Assembly: GCA_021781855.1 (NCBI GenBank)
Contig: JAJXWC010000112.1
Location: forward strand, 1-7,307
Length of the DNA: 7,307 bases
Direction of reading: 5' to 3'
From: Bacillota bacterium
GTDB taxonomy: Bacteria; Bacillota; Bacilli; Lactobacillales; Streptococcaceae
Under the pieces are notes generated by a model, which did no database searches, was not told the origin of the DNA, and was given only the letters and a program-made list of their open reading frames with translations. Every line of letters begins with the position of its first letter. Within the stretch, counting starts at the first letter, position 1. Shown piece after piece: positions 1 to 6,083 of the stretch. The translations under genes were made by a program, and so were the position numbers.

Positions 1-2033
1 ATCTCATAACGGAATTTGACTTCTGGGAAGGCAGCATTGACCAAATGAAGGGCAGCCAAAGTCTCAATCGTCGGCTCACTTCCTGCCGAAGCAAAAACAA
101 TGTCCGCTTTTTCCTCCTCTTTTACCGTTGAAGCCCAGTCAATCGTAGCGAGACCATCAGTCACTAGATTTTGCGCTTCTTGCGTTGTGAACCATTGCTG
201 ACGTGGTTGTTTTGAAGCCACGATATGATTGATTTTTGAGCGGTCTTGGAAAGCACGGTCAAAAACAGCAAGAAGCGTATTAGCATCTGCAGGTAAATAT
301 TGGCGGATAAAGTCAGATTTTTTCTCTGCCAAATGAGTCAGCATACCTGGGTCTTGGTGCGTGTAGCCGTTGTGGTCTTGCTGGAAAACCGTCGAAGTCG
401 AAATGACATTTAACGAAGGATAATCTTTCCGCCATTTTTGGGCAGACGCTTGGCGAATCCATTTGAAATGCTGAGTGAGCATGGAGTCCACAACACGCAA
501 GAAGCTCTCGTAAGAGGCAAATACACCTGTGCGACCTGTCAGCGTATAACCTTCGAGCCAGCCTTCTGCCTGATGCTCTGAAAGCTGTGAGTCAATAATG
601 CGACCTTCAGCCGAAATTGCTTCATCATTTGGTGCTTTAATCGTCTGCATCCATTGACGATTCGTGACCTTGAACATTTCCCAGAAACGATTGGACATGG
701 TTTCATCAGGTCCGAACAAGCGGAAACGTGTCGGATTGAGCTTGGTGATGGCTGCAAAATATTTGGATAACACGTTCATGTCCATGTTGTCATTGCTGAC
801 GGACATCAGTGTCCCACGATTATCAGCCGTTACAGGATTGGCAAAGTTTTTCCAGTCTGGCAGTGTCAAGTTTGAACCGTCCACACCACCGTTAGTGACA
901 GGATTGGCTGCCATTCGCTTGTTTCCTTTAGGTGCAAAAGCTTTAAGTTCGTCTTTGAGTGTCCCGTCTGCATTGAAGAGTTCTTCTGGTTTATAGCCTT
1001 CCATCCACTCGACAAATTCGGGTAGTGTATCCATATTTTTTGAGGACAGAGGCATTGGCACTTGGTGCGCACGGAAGCTATGCTCAATCGGCATTCCTTT
1101 GCCGTCAAATTTAGGACCAGACCAGTCATTGAAACGTGGACCTCCCCAGCCTTTCGGCAAGCGTGCAATAATAACAGGCCAAGCAGGCACTTCACCATTT
1201 TGATAGCGTCCGTGCTCGCGCGCGTCTGTCTGAATCTGATGAATATCCTCAATCGCCTTGTCAAAAACTTCTGCAGCAATCCGATGATAACGCATATAAT
1301 CATGAATATCATCATTTTCAATATAACGCGGGCTGTAGCCCAAGCCCTCAAAGAACTTGCGGATATCCACATCGCTTGTACGGGCAAACAAGGTCGGATT
1401 AGAAATCTTGAAGCCGTTCAAATCCAAAATCGGCAAAACTGCACCATCATTTTTCGGATTGATGAACTTATTCATGTGCCAGCCCGTCATCAACGGACCC
1501 GTTTCACTTTCGCCGTCACCGACCACCGCAAAAGCCACCTGTTCAGGTTGGTCAAGGACAGCTCCCATTGCATGAGACAAGGTATAGCCTAATTCGCCAC
1601 CTTCGTGCAAAGAACCTGGTGTCTGTGCCGTCATGTGCGAGCCAATCCCGCCGGGAAATGAGAAACGTTTGTAAAGCCGTGCCATTCCCTCCAAGTCTTG
1701 CGTAATTTCGGGATAATCTTCTGTATAAGTACCATCGAGATAAGAAGGCACCACCATCGCCTGCCCACCGTGACCAGGTCCACCAAGATAAAACATGTTC
1801 AGGTCATATTTATTAATCAGACGGTTCGCATGCGCATAAAGAAAGGTTTGTCCCGAAACTGTTCCCCAGTGTCCAATCGGATTTGCTTTGATATTATCAG
1901 CCGTTAGCGGTGTTTTCGTCACTGAAAAAAGCGGATTTGCTTTCAAAAAAATCATGCCTGCGCCCATAAAAGTCGCCGCACGCCACCATTTGTCAAGAGT
2001 ATTCAAATACTCCGTTGAGTTAAAATCTGTCAC
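1..2033 (-). CDS. xfp: xylulose-5-phosphate/fructose-6-phosphate phosphoketolase, 3' end outside window
   Basis: Thiamine-diphosphate enzyme of the cytoplasm that splits xylulose 5-phosphate (often also fructose 6-phosphate) with phosphate into acetyl phosphate and glyceraldehyde 3-phosphate (or erythrose 4-phosphate). It is the key step of pentose and heterolactic breakdown. The minus-strand frame is open for 677 codons and leaves the window without a stop; family members are about 800 residues, so roughly the last 120 are missing. Visible motifs: PIGHWG (about 52-57), GPGHGG (85-90), the phosphoketolase signature EGGELGY (144-150), a ThDP-binding GDGESE (172-177) with the paired N near 206, IEHSF (316-320), SAEGRI (474-479) and QQDHNG (551-556). 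The conserved active-site histidines and glutamate are therefore present and nothing looks broken. The start is GTG at 2033, chosen because AAGGAGG lies five bases upstream and the next residues (TDFNSTEYL) fit the family N-terminus. Base composition looks somewhat more GC-rich than the transporter genes by eye. Confidence 0.97.
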   Translation of the reverse strand, partial: MTDFNSTEYLNTLDKWWRAATFMGAGMIFLKANPLFSVTKTPLTADNIKANPIGHWGTVSGQTFLYAHANRLINKYDLNMFYLGGPGHGGQAMVVPSYLDGTYTEDYPEITQDLEGMARLYKRFSFPGGIGSHMTAQTPGSLHEGGELGYTLSHAMGAVLDQPEQVAFAVVGDGESETGPLMTGWHMNKFINPKNDGAVLPILDLNGFKISNPTLFARTSDVDIRKFFEGLGYSPRYIENDDIHDYMRYHRIAAEVFDKAIEDIHQIQTDAREHGRYQNGEVPAWPVIIARLPKGWGGPRFNDWSGPKFDGKGMPIEHSFRAHQVPMPLSSKNMDTLPEFVEWMEGYKPEELFNADGTLKDELKAFAPKGNKRMAANPVTNGGVDGSNLTLPDWKNFANPVTADNRGTLMSVSNDNMDMNVLSKYFAAITKLNPTRFRLFGPDETMSNRFWEMFKVTNRQWMQTIKAPNDEAISAEGRIIDSQLSEHQAEGWLEGYTLTGRTGVFASYESFLRVVDSMLTQHFKWIRQASAQKWRKDYPSLNVISTSTVFQQDHNGYTHQDPGMLTHLAEKKSDFIRQYLPADANTLLAVFDRAFQDRSKINHIVASKQPRQQWFTTQEAQNLVTDGLATIDWASTVKEEEKADIVFASAGSEPTIETLAALHLVNAAFPEVKFRYE

Positions 2034-2038
2034 AAGGA

Positions 2039-2045
2039 CCTCCTT
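2039..2045 (-). promoter_or_regulatory. ribosome binding site of phosphoketolase
   Basis: The minus strand reads AAGGAGG followed by TCCTT and then GTG. This is a near-perfect Shine-Dalgarno sequence with a five-base spacer. It decides for the GTG start, since the first in-frame ATG lies 22 codons further in, inside the conserved N-terminal region. Confidence 0.85.
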
Positions 2046-2089
2046 AAGATTTGAGCATTCCGTCAAATCAATTAATTTTTGATAGATTA

Positions 2090-2098
2090 ATTATATCA
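2090..2098 (-). promoter_or_regulatory. candidate extended -10 promoter for phosphoketolase
   Basis: The minus strand reads TGATATAAT, an extended -10 element (TGnTATAAT), about 57 bases before the GTG start. I see no good -35 hexamer at 17 bases, which is tolerated by extended -10 promoters. A second TATAAT lies upstream at 2110-2115 without the TG and with only a weak TTAAAT at -35 distance. Between the promoter and the gene the DNA is AT-rich with repeated ATTAATT and an imperfect palindrome (ATCAA/TTGAT, about 2066-2082) that could be an operator. I see no convincing catabolite-responsive (cre) site. Confidence 0.5.
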
Positions 2099-2150
2099 AT
2101 TTGTGAAATATTATACTTTCCAATTTTACGATATTTAAGTGTAAAAATTG

Positions 2151-2266
2151 TCCTCGCTACTCGAACGATTCGATGGTCTATCAAACCAATGAAGCAGAGA
2201 CTTATTTAGTCAAGCGAAATTCGAAGCTTGCCATTCCGACTAGCTGCTTTAGCAGTGTAGCGAGGA
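2151..2266 (+). repeat. long-range inverted repeat closing a hairpin domain
   Basis: TCCTCGCTAC at 2151-2160 is a perfect 10-base inverted complement of GTAGCGAGGA at 2257-2266. The enclosed DNA contains smaller hairpins: TCGAA-CGA-TTCGA (2161-2173), CAAGC...GCTTG (2211-2230) and CTGC-TTTA-GCAG (2244-2255). The right arm lies inside the 2227-2274 unit, so this fold competes with the outer stem of that unit; both cannot form fully at once. Confidence 0.55.
2189..2210 (+). repeat. ATGAARCAGAGACTTA repeat, copy 1 (partial)
   Basis: This 22-base stretch begins ATGAAGCAGAGACTTA and matches the first 22 bases of the minus-strand element at 6225-6246 at 20 positions. Unlike the two full copies it does not continue into the CACTGAATTTA half. 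It is followed instead by a different hairpin (CAAGC...GCTTG, 2211-2230) and then by the 2227-2274 stem-loop unit. It is likely a recombined or diverged member of the same family. Confidence 0.6.
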
Positions 2267-2274
2267 TGGACAGC
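2227..2274 (+). repeat. 48-nt stem-loop unit, copy A
   Basis: First of three related units; it is identical to copy B at 36 of 48 positions. In unit numbering the inner stem 18-21/26-29 is CTGC/GCAG around a TTTA loop. An outer stem pairs 5-7 plus 9-11 (CCA, TCC) with 38-43 (GGATGG), leaving base 8 bulged. Compared with copies B and C, paired positions 19:28, 20:27, 10:39 and 6:42 change on both sides, keeping the pairing. The function is unknown to me. Confidence 0.65.
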
Positions 2275-2277
2275 GTA

Positions 2278-2395
2278 GCAGCAAAGCTGCGGAGATAGTG
2301 CTGCTTATCCCGCCACCTTGCCATTTCGCCTTGCGACTTTAGTCGTTTAGAGCGAATGGACACCCGTTGGTAGAGGTGGGGGGATTAGCACGCAC
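2278..2395 (+). repeat. composite hairpin module, plus-strand copy
   Basis: The module starts with the hairpin GCAGC-AAA-GCTGC (2278-2290) and runs through a 29-base block at 2286-2314 that matches the minus strand of 3116-3144 at 25 of 29 positions. It then contains stem-loop unit B and ends with TAGCACGCAC (2386-2395), which recurs on the minus strand at 2950-2959. Nested arms can close it around unit B: GTGCT/AGCAC (2298-2302 with 2387-2391), ATCC/GGAT (2307-2310 with 2382-2385) and CCACC/GGTGG (2313-2317 with 2375-2379). The size and boundaries of the complete element are uncertain. Confidence 0.55.
2317..2364 (+). repeat. 48-nt stem-loop unit, copy B
   Basis: Same length and frame of pairing as copy A, 53 bases further on the same strand. 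The inner stem is CGAC/GTCG around TTTA. The outer stem is the best of the three: CCA and TTCGC pair with GCGAATGG, with one bulged T. The last bases of the arm CCACC (2313-2317) overlap its first base, so the unit sits at the tip of the larger module hairpin. Confidence 0.65.
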
Positions 2396-2402
2396 CGCTG
2401 AG

Positions 2403-2434
2403 ATAAAAGAAAGCCCGTCAAAGTTGACAGACTT
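2403..2434 (-). terminator. probable Rho-independent terminator
   Basis: The minus-strand RNA folds AAGUCUGUCA, loop ACUU, UGACGGGCUU, and is followed at once by UCUUUUAU. The stem has ten pairs, two of them G-U. On the plus strand those two would be A-C mismatches, so the structure favours minus-strand transcription. It would end transcripts coming from the small membrane gene at 2627-2890, about 190 bases upstream, or read-through from the transporter operon, and would insulate the phosphoketolase promoter. Confidence 0.6.
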
Positions 2435-2459
2435 CCAATAGGAGTGAAACATTATTTTG

Positions 2460-2507
2460 ATGAAACAGAGACTTACTCAGTAGAAGTTGAAACTTTCACT
2501 GAATTTA
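2460..2507 (+). repeat. ATGAARCAGAGACTTA stem-loop repeat, copy 2
   Basis: A 48-base element on the plus strand, identical at 41 of 48 positions to the minus-strand element at 6199-6246. It folds as TCAGTAGAAGT, loop TGAA, ACTTTCACTGA, with one A-C mismatch and one G-T pair. No T-run follows, so it is not a standard terminator on the plus strand. It lies between the terminator at 2403-2434 and the gene remnant at 2526-2645. Confidence 0.7.
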
Positions 2508-2525
2508 GGGCATAACCACACATTT

Positions 2526-2645
2526 TCAATATGAACTTACGCTATTCTTTCGCTCCATCTTCACTTTGTTAAGCAGTTGAGCAAAATTCAAAACATCTGC
2601 TGCTGAGATAACATTTTCAATCAAAGCTATTCGACTTTTAGCCTT
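2526..2645 (-). pseudogene. possible C-terminal remnant of an unidentified gene
   Basis: A minus-strand frame reads KAKSRIALIENVISAADV, continues NFAQLLNKVKMERKNSVSSY and stops at 2526. It is open for 39 codons between two stops and has no good start. It overlaps the last 19 bases of the small membrane gene in another frame. The peptide has the amphipathic, charged look of real protein, loosely like the last helix of MarR-type regulators (an impression, not a match I can prove). I infer either the tail of a decayed gene or a chance frame. Confidence 0.3.
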
Positions 2646-2890
2646 TCAGGCCGTTCTTGATTAACTTTATTCGAATTTTTTGCCGCTTTATCCGCTTTCC
2701 ACATTTGATAAGCAGATAAACCTGTGTAGATAATAACCAGTAGCATGGATATGTAAAAGATAAGATTTAACCAAGTCCATAGTGTTCCTGCTTTTACTGC
2801 TTGAACAATCGTTTGAATCACCCAAGCAGTGCACACTATAGAAGTCAGACCATAAAATCTCGCTTTTGCTTTACCGTTCATATTTTTCAC
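2627..2890 (-). CDS. small two-helix membrane protein, unknown function
   Basis: I do not recognise this gene. It encodes 87 residues from GTG at 2890, or 84 from ATG at 2881; neither has a convincing Shine-Dalgarno sequence. Two hydrophobic segments are visible, about 14-32 and 37-60 (rich in W, I, L, Y), followed by a charged tail with many K, E, N and Q residues, as expected for a small inner-membrane protein with a cytoplasmic end. The frame stays open upstream of the GTG for another 22 codons, to a TAG at 2957-2959, and reads coding-like there (LNQAGYQKIIDDNQLEKV) but offers no ATG, GTG or TTG. The gene may therefore have lost its 5' end, with the break at the TAGCACGCAC end of the hairpin module. 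It is flanked on both sides by hairpin repeats. It could be intact and expressed from a rare start, or a relic. Confidence 0.6.
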   Translation of the reverse strand: MKNMNGKAKARFYGLTSIVCTAWVIQTIVQAVKAGTLWTWLNLIFYISMLLVIIYTGLSAYQMWKADKAAKNSNKVNQERPERLKVE

Positions 2891-3012
2891 TTTTTCTAAT
2901 TGATTATCATCAATAATTTTTTGGTAGCCAGCCTGATTTAACCTAGCAAGTGCGTGCTATCTACTCACTTCGTACTACGAAAGAGGAGAGCTTTGCTCTC
3001 TCTATCCACAAC

Positions 3013-3037
3013 CTCAACAGTACACTGTACTGTTGAG
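3013..3037. repeat. perfect 11-bp hairpin with 3-base loop
   Basis: CTCAACAGTAC, loop ACT, GTACTGTTGAG. There is no mismatch and no adjacent T-run on either strand, so I do not call it a terminator. It is one of the three additional hairpins that distinguish the minus-strand module from the plus-strand one. Confidence 0.75.
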
Positions 3038-3044
3038 CTATTGA

Positions 3045-3093
3045 GCTGTCGATGCTCGCTATGCCACTAAAGTGGGCTAGCCGCAGTCGCAAT
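3045..3093 (-). repeat. 49-nt stem-loop unit, copy C
   Basis: Minus-strand relative of copies A and B, with one extra base on the left side of the inner stem. The inner stem is CCAC/GTGG around TTTA. The outer stem is CGA plus TGC pairing with GCATCG, with one bulged C at the same place as in A and B. The right half shares TAGCGAG and GACAGC with copy A. Pair 10:39 is C-G in A, T-A in B and G-C here; pair 19:28 is T-A, G-C and C-G. Confidence 0.6.
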
Positions 3094-3191
3094 TCCCCCG
3101 CCTCTTTCTTTAAGCGGCGAGATAAACGGCACTCTCTCCGCAGCTTCACTGCTGCGAATGACGATAGCTTTGATGTCAGGTTGTACTCTAA

Positions 3192-3223
3192 CATCAGTGG
3201 GGAGAAAAAATCCCCTACTGATG
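3192..3223. repeat. 12-bp hairpin downstream of the permease gene
   Basis: CATCAGTGGGGA at 3192-3203 pairs with TCCCCTACTGATG at 3211-3223 with one bulged T, around a GAAAAAA loop. It lies about 70 bases after the permease stop and could mark or protect the 3' end of the operon mRNA. No T-run follows on the minus strand, so it is not a standard intrinsic terminator. Confidence 0.65.
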
Positions 3224-3290
3224 AAGTAATCACTTTAAACCATTCAACCAAACTGGTAGATTTTATATTGATTGAGTCATAGACTAAAAA

Positions 3291-4514
3291 TCAGCTTTTT
3301 TTACGTTTAGAAAAGATATCCAACGCAACGGCTAGAAGAAGGACGAGTCCTTTAATCGTCTGGATTAGCGCAGAGTCAACACCCATAATCGACAAGCCTT
3401 GATTAATAACACCGATAACCGTTGCACCAATAACAACTCCTGGGATAGTACCAATACCACCTGTAACAGCAGTTCCCCCAACAAAACAAGCAGCAATCGT
3501 ATCAAGTTCGAAACCAGTACCTGTTGAAGCCGATGCCGAACTTAAGCGAGAAAGCATTGCAATAGCGGCTATTGCTGAAAGGATTCCCATATGAACAAAG
3601 AGCCCAAAATCAACACGACGAGTATTGATGCCAGAAAGCATTGCAGCACGACGATTGCCACCAACTGCATAAACATGACGTCCAAAAACAGTACGAGTCA
3701 AAACAAAATTATAAACAAAAACCAGCACGCCGATAATCGCCAGCATAATTGGAATACCGCCTTGATTAGAATCTCCAGAAGCTGCAAATTCAAGCGTAAT
3801 TGCCGCAATCACAACTGCAGCGATAATGATTTTAGTATAGGTTGTAACAATAGGCTCAACATCCAATCCCACTTTATCCGCTTTTTTGCGAGCATGAAAT
3901 TGACTCCACGCAAATGCTATAATAATCAAGATACCAATGACAATAGTCAATCCGTCAAACGGCCCCCAAAATCCAAATAAATTAGGCAAATAGTTAGAGG
4001 CAATAGCATTGAAAGAGGCATTATTTACTGGAATAGAAGCATTAAGAATGGTCGTAGCTAATCCGCGAAAAATCAGCATCCCCGCTAAAGTAGTGATAAA
4101 TCCGGGAATTCCGACATAAGCCACCCAGAACCCTTGCCATACTCCGACAAGAACACCAACAAGTAATCCCGCAAGAATTGCGACAAACCAATTCATATGC
4201 ATGTTCTGCATGAACAGTGCCACCACACCACCGATGAAACCAACTAGCGAACCCACAGACAAGTCAATGTGCGTTGCAATAATGACCATGACCATCCCAA
4301 CTGCCAGAATGACGACATAAGCATTCTGCTGAACTAACTGCACCACTGAATTGGGTTGAAGTAAAAGCCCGCCTGTTAAGATTTCAAAGATAACAACGAT
4401 AACAATCAGTGCACCAACAATACCATACTGACGAGCATTTGATGCAAATGATGCAAATACTCCTTTTTCATTTGCTCCCGCTTTTTGCTGCGGAGCGTCA
4501 TTTTTTAAAGCCAT
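3291..4514 (-). CDS. mmsB: sugar ABC transporter permease, MmsB/GguB type
   Basis: Membrane-embedded permease of a CUT2-type sugar importer, 407 residues, close to the usual length of about 400. A polar N-terminus (1-30) precedes a run of hydrophobic segments starting at about 31-52. The family landmarks are THIDLSVGS (81-89), GFWVAYVGIPGFITTLAGM (about 128-146), the cytoplasmic coupling loop GGNRRAAMLSGIN (285-297) that contacts the ATPase, and GGTAVTGGIGT (346-356). These resemble the GguB/XylH group more than the ribose RbsC group. The ATG overlaps the stop of the ATPase gene by one base (TAATG), with AGGAG just upstream, so translation is probably coupled. The C-terminus ends in a basic KRKKS. 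The partner is the ATPase at 4514-6076; together with the binding protein it imports monosaccharides. Confidence 0.95.
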   Translation of the reverse strand: MALKNDAPQQKAGANEKGVFASFASNARQYGIVGALIVIVVIFEILTGGLLLQPNSVVQLVQQNAYVVILAVGMVMVIIATHIDLSVGSLVGFIGGVVALFMQNMHMNWFVAILAGLLVGVLVGVWQGFWVAYVGIPGFITTLAGMLIFRGLATTILNASIPVNNASFNAIASNYLPNLFGFWGPFDGLTIVIGILIIIAFAWSQFHARKKADKVGLDVEPIVTTYTKIIIAAVVIAAITLEFAASGDSNQGGIPIMLAIIGVLVFVYNFVLTRTVFGRHVYAVGGNRRAAMLSGINTRRVDFGLFVHMGILSAIAAIAMLSRLSSASASTGTGFELDTIAACFVGGTAVTGGIGTIPGVVIGATVIGVINQGLSIMGVDSALIQTIKGLVLLLAVALDIFSKRKKS

Positions 4515-6076
4515 TATTCTCCTACCTTTTTTGTTTGATTTCTTTCTTTAGTCATACCTTTCATTAGGTATTCTTGAGTAAATTTTGCTTTCGGAACATC
4601 TTCAGTAATGACTCCCTGACTGACTGTATAAATGCGGTCGCAAATCCCAATTAATTCAGGAAGCTCAGATGAAATAACAATGACTGCCTTACCTGCATCA
4701 GCCAGTGCATCAATAATCTCATAAATTTCATACTTCGCCCCAACATCAATACCACGCGTTGGCTCATCAAGAATTAGAATATCTGGATTAGAAATGACCC
4801 ACTTGGCCAAAACAACTTTTTGCTGATTACCACCAGACAAGTTAGAAACTTTCTGTTCAATACTTGGCGTTTTAATATGAAATTCCTTCCGATATTTTTC
4901 AGCCGCAAGACGTTCAATGTTGTCATCCATTACCCCATGTTTAGAATGTTTAAGCAATGATGCCAAAGAAGCATTTTCCCGAATATTCTGCAATAAATTT
5001 AAGCCATAGACTTTTCGGTCCTCTGTTGCATAAGCAATTCCAGCTTCAATCGCTTTATGTACCGTGGTAGTATCCGTTTCTTTTCCATGTACAAATACTT
5101 TCCCCGAAGCTAACGAACCATAACTACGACCAAAGATACTCATCGCCAATTCGGTACGACCAGCTCCCATTAATCCCGCTAGCCCCACAATTTCACCTGC
5201 TCTAGCTGAAATATTTGCTTTATCGGCAATAATTCGTTGATTATCCAAAGGGTGATGAACTGTCCAATTTTCCACACGAAAAATTTCATCACCCAGTACT
5301 GATTTATGCTCAGGATAAAGTGCTGTAAGCTCACGCCCAACCATTTGATGAATTAATTCATCTTGATTCAGCGGATGCTCTTTTGAATTTTCCATCCAGC
5401 CGACAGTAGTTCCATCACGAATAATTGTAACGTTATCAGTAATTGCCTCAATTTCATTCAATTTGTGAGAAATAATGACCGAAGTTACACCCTGCGTATC
5501 TCGCAAATCACGAATAATTTTCAATAAATGGGCAGAATCCTCGTCATTCAGTGCTGCGGTAGGCTCATCTAGCACCAAAAGTTTTACATTTTTAGATAGG
5601 GCTTTGGCAATTTCAACAAGTTGCTGTTTTCCGACCCCAATATCCATAATCTTTGTTTCAGGGCTTTCCATAAGCCCTACTCTTCCCATAACTTTTATCG
5701 CATCCGAACGCGTCCTCTCCCAATCAATCACCCCGTTTTTCTGTTTTTCATTCCCAAGAAAAATATTCTCTGCGATTGAAAGAAATGGACTCAATGCCAA
5801 TTCCTGTTGAATAACTACAATTCCAAGTTCCTCAGAATCAGAGATTTTTTTAAAATTACATTCTTTACCTTCAAATAAAATGGTTCCTGTGTATGTTCCT
5901 TGAGACCATACACCAGATAGCACATTCATCAACGTTGACTTTCCAGCTCCATTTTCTCCGCAAATTCCGTGAATCTCTCCACGTTTGATATCCAAATTTA
6001 CATTTGAGAGTGCCTTAACAGGTCCGAAAGTCTTCGTGATATTTTGCATCTGCAATATTGATTGAGTATCTGACAT
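4514..6076 (-). CDS. mmsA: sugar ABC transporter ATP-binding protein, MmsA/GguA type
   Basis: Energy-coupling subunit of a CUT2 monosaccharide importer, with two fused ATPase domains on the inner face of the membrane. From ATG at 6076 it is 520 residues, close to XylG/GguA (about 510). Domain 1: Walker A GENGAGKST (40-48), Q-loop VVIQQE (87-92), a degenerate signature GVGKQQ (147-152), Walker B LLVLDEPTA (166-174), switch histidine H204. Domain 2: degenerate Walker A GLMGAGRTE (301-309, R for K), canonical signature LSGGNQQK (413-420), Walker B ILILDEPTRGID (433-444), and S in place of the switch histidine (VISSE, 467-471). Such asymmetry is normal for this family. The frame is open back to a TTG at 6163, but the first conserved residues start just after the ATG and AAGGA lies seven bases before it, so I chose 6076. 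It overlaps the permease start by one base. Confidence 0.96.
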   Translation of the reverse strand: MSDTQSILQMQNITKTFGPVKALSNVNLDIKRGEIHGICGENGAGKSTLMNVLSGVWSQGTYTGTILFEGKECNFKKISDSEELGIVVIQQELALSPFLSIAENIFLGNEKQKNGVIDWERTRSDAIKVMGRVGLMESPETKIMDIGVGKQQLVEIAKALSKNVKLLVLDEPTAALNDEDSAHLLKIIRDLRDTQGVTSVIISHKLNEIEAITDNVTIIRDGTTVGWMENSKEHPLNQDELIHQMVGRELTALYPEHKSVLGDEIFRVENWTVHHPLDNQRIIADKANISARAGEIVGLAGLMGAGRTELAMSIFGRSYGSLASGKVFVHGKETDTTTVHKAIEAGIAYATEDRKVYGLNLLQNIRENASLASLLKHSKHGVMDDNIERLAAEKYRKEFHIKTPSIEQKVSNLSGGNQQKVVLAKWVISNPDILILDEPTRGIDVGAKYEIYEIIDALADAGKAVIVISSELPELIGICDRIYTVSQGVITEDVPKAKFTQEYLMKGMTKERNQTKKVGE

Positions 6077-6083
6077 ATCACAT

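Larger units (their letters stand above)
2034..2626. other. 593-base stretch without an intact gene, hairpin-rich
   Basis: This holds, from left to right: the phosphoketolase leader and promoter (to about 2115), a dense run of inverted repeats (2151-2404), a probable minus-strand terminator (2403-2434), a 48-base stem-loop repeat (2460-2507) and a probable gene remnant (2526-2645). Short frames in it are made largely of hairpin DNA and do not look like protein. Each element is listed separately. Confidence 0.7.
2950..3155 (-). repeat. composite hairpin module, minus-strand copy
   Basis: Read on the minus strand it has the same order as the module at 2278-2395: a GCAGC/GCTGC hairpin (3140-3155), the shared 29-base block (3116-3144, 25 of 29 identical), a 48-49-base stem-loop unit (3045-3093), and TAGCACGCAC (2959-2950). 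It is longer because three extra hairpins lie between the unit and the end. The two modules are inverted relative to each other with their TAGCACGCAC ends facing inward, on either side of the small membrane gene. Confidence 0.5.
2891..3290. other. 400-base stretch without a recognisable gene, chain of hairpins
   Basis: The right 40 bases are the tail after the permease stop. From 2950 to 3223 the DNA is almost a continuous chain of inverted repeats: TTCGT/ACGAA (2969-2981), GAGAGC-TTT-GCTCTC (2986-3000), an 11-pair hairpin (3013-3037), stem-loop unit C (3045-3093), CGCAGC/GCTGCG (3139-3156) and a 12-pair hairpin (3192-3223). Open frames of 76 and 96 codons cross it on opposite strands but consist of this hairpin DNA. 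Confidence 0.65.

Noticed and set aside
866..1592. Open frames of 173 codons (minus, 866-1387) and 176 codons (plus, 1062-1592) across the phosphoketolase region
   Set aside because: Both lie inside the phosphoketolase gene in other frames. Their peptides have no recognisable motif, whereas the phosphoketolase frame carries all family signatures over the whole interval.
539..2082. Shorter frames at 539-757 (minus) and 664-996, 1357-1575, 1698-1907 and 1888-2082 (plus)
   Set aside because: Shadows of the phosphoketolase gene; no ribosome binding site or protein-like features of their own.
2151..3223. CRISPR array or tRNA in the repeat-rich segment
   Set aside because: Repeats are not evenly spaced, are in both orientations and are self-complementary hairpins without spacers; no cloverleaf with a T-loop motif is visible.
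2961..3251. 96-codon frame on the minus strand just after the permease gene
   Set aside because: It is translated from consecutive hairpins and includes the repeat module, its composition is rich in L, R and S without a fold, and the opposite strand is open as well. It is a by-product of the inverted repeats.
3052..3282. 76-codon frame on the plus strand
   Set aside because: Same hairpin DNA read from the other strand; no ribosome binding site or recognisable protein.
3281..3300. A/T-rich inverted stretch at the permease stop as a terminator
   Set aside because: The possible stem is only AAAAA/TTTTT with almost no GC, too weak for a Rho-independent terminator.
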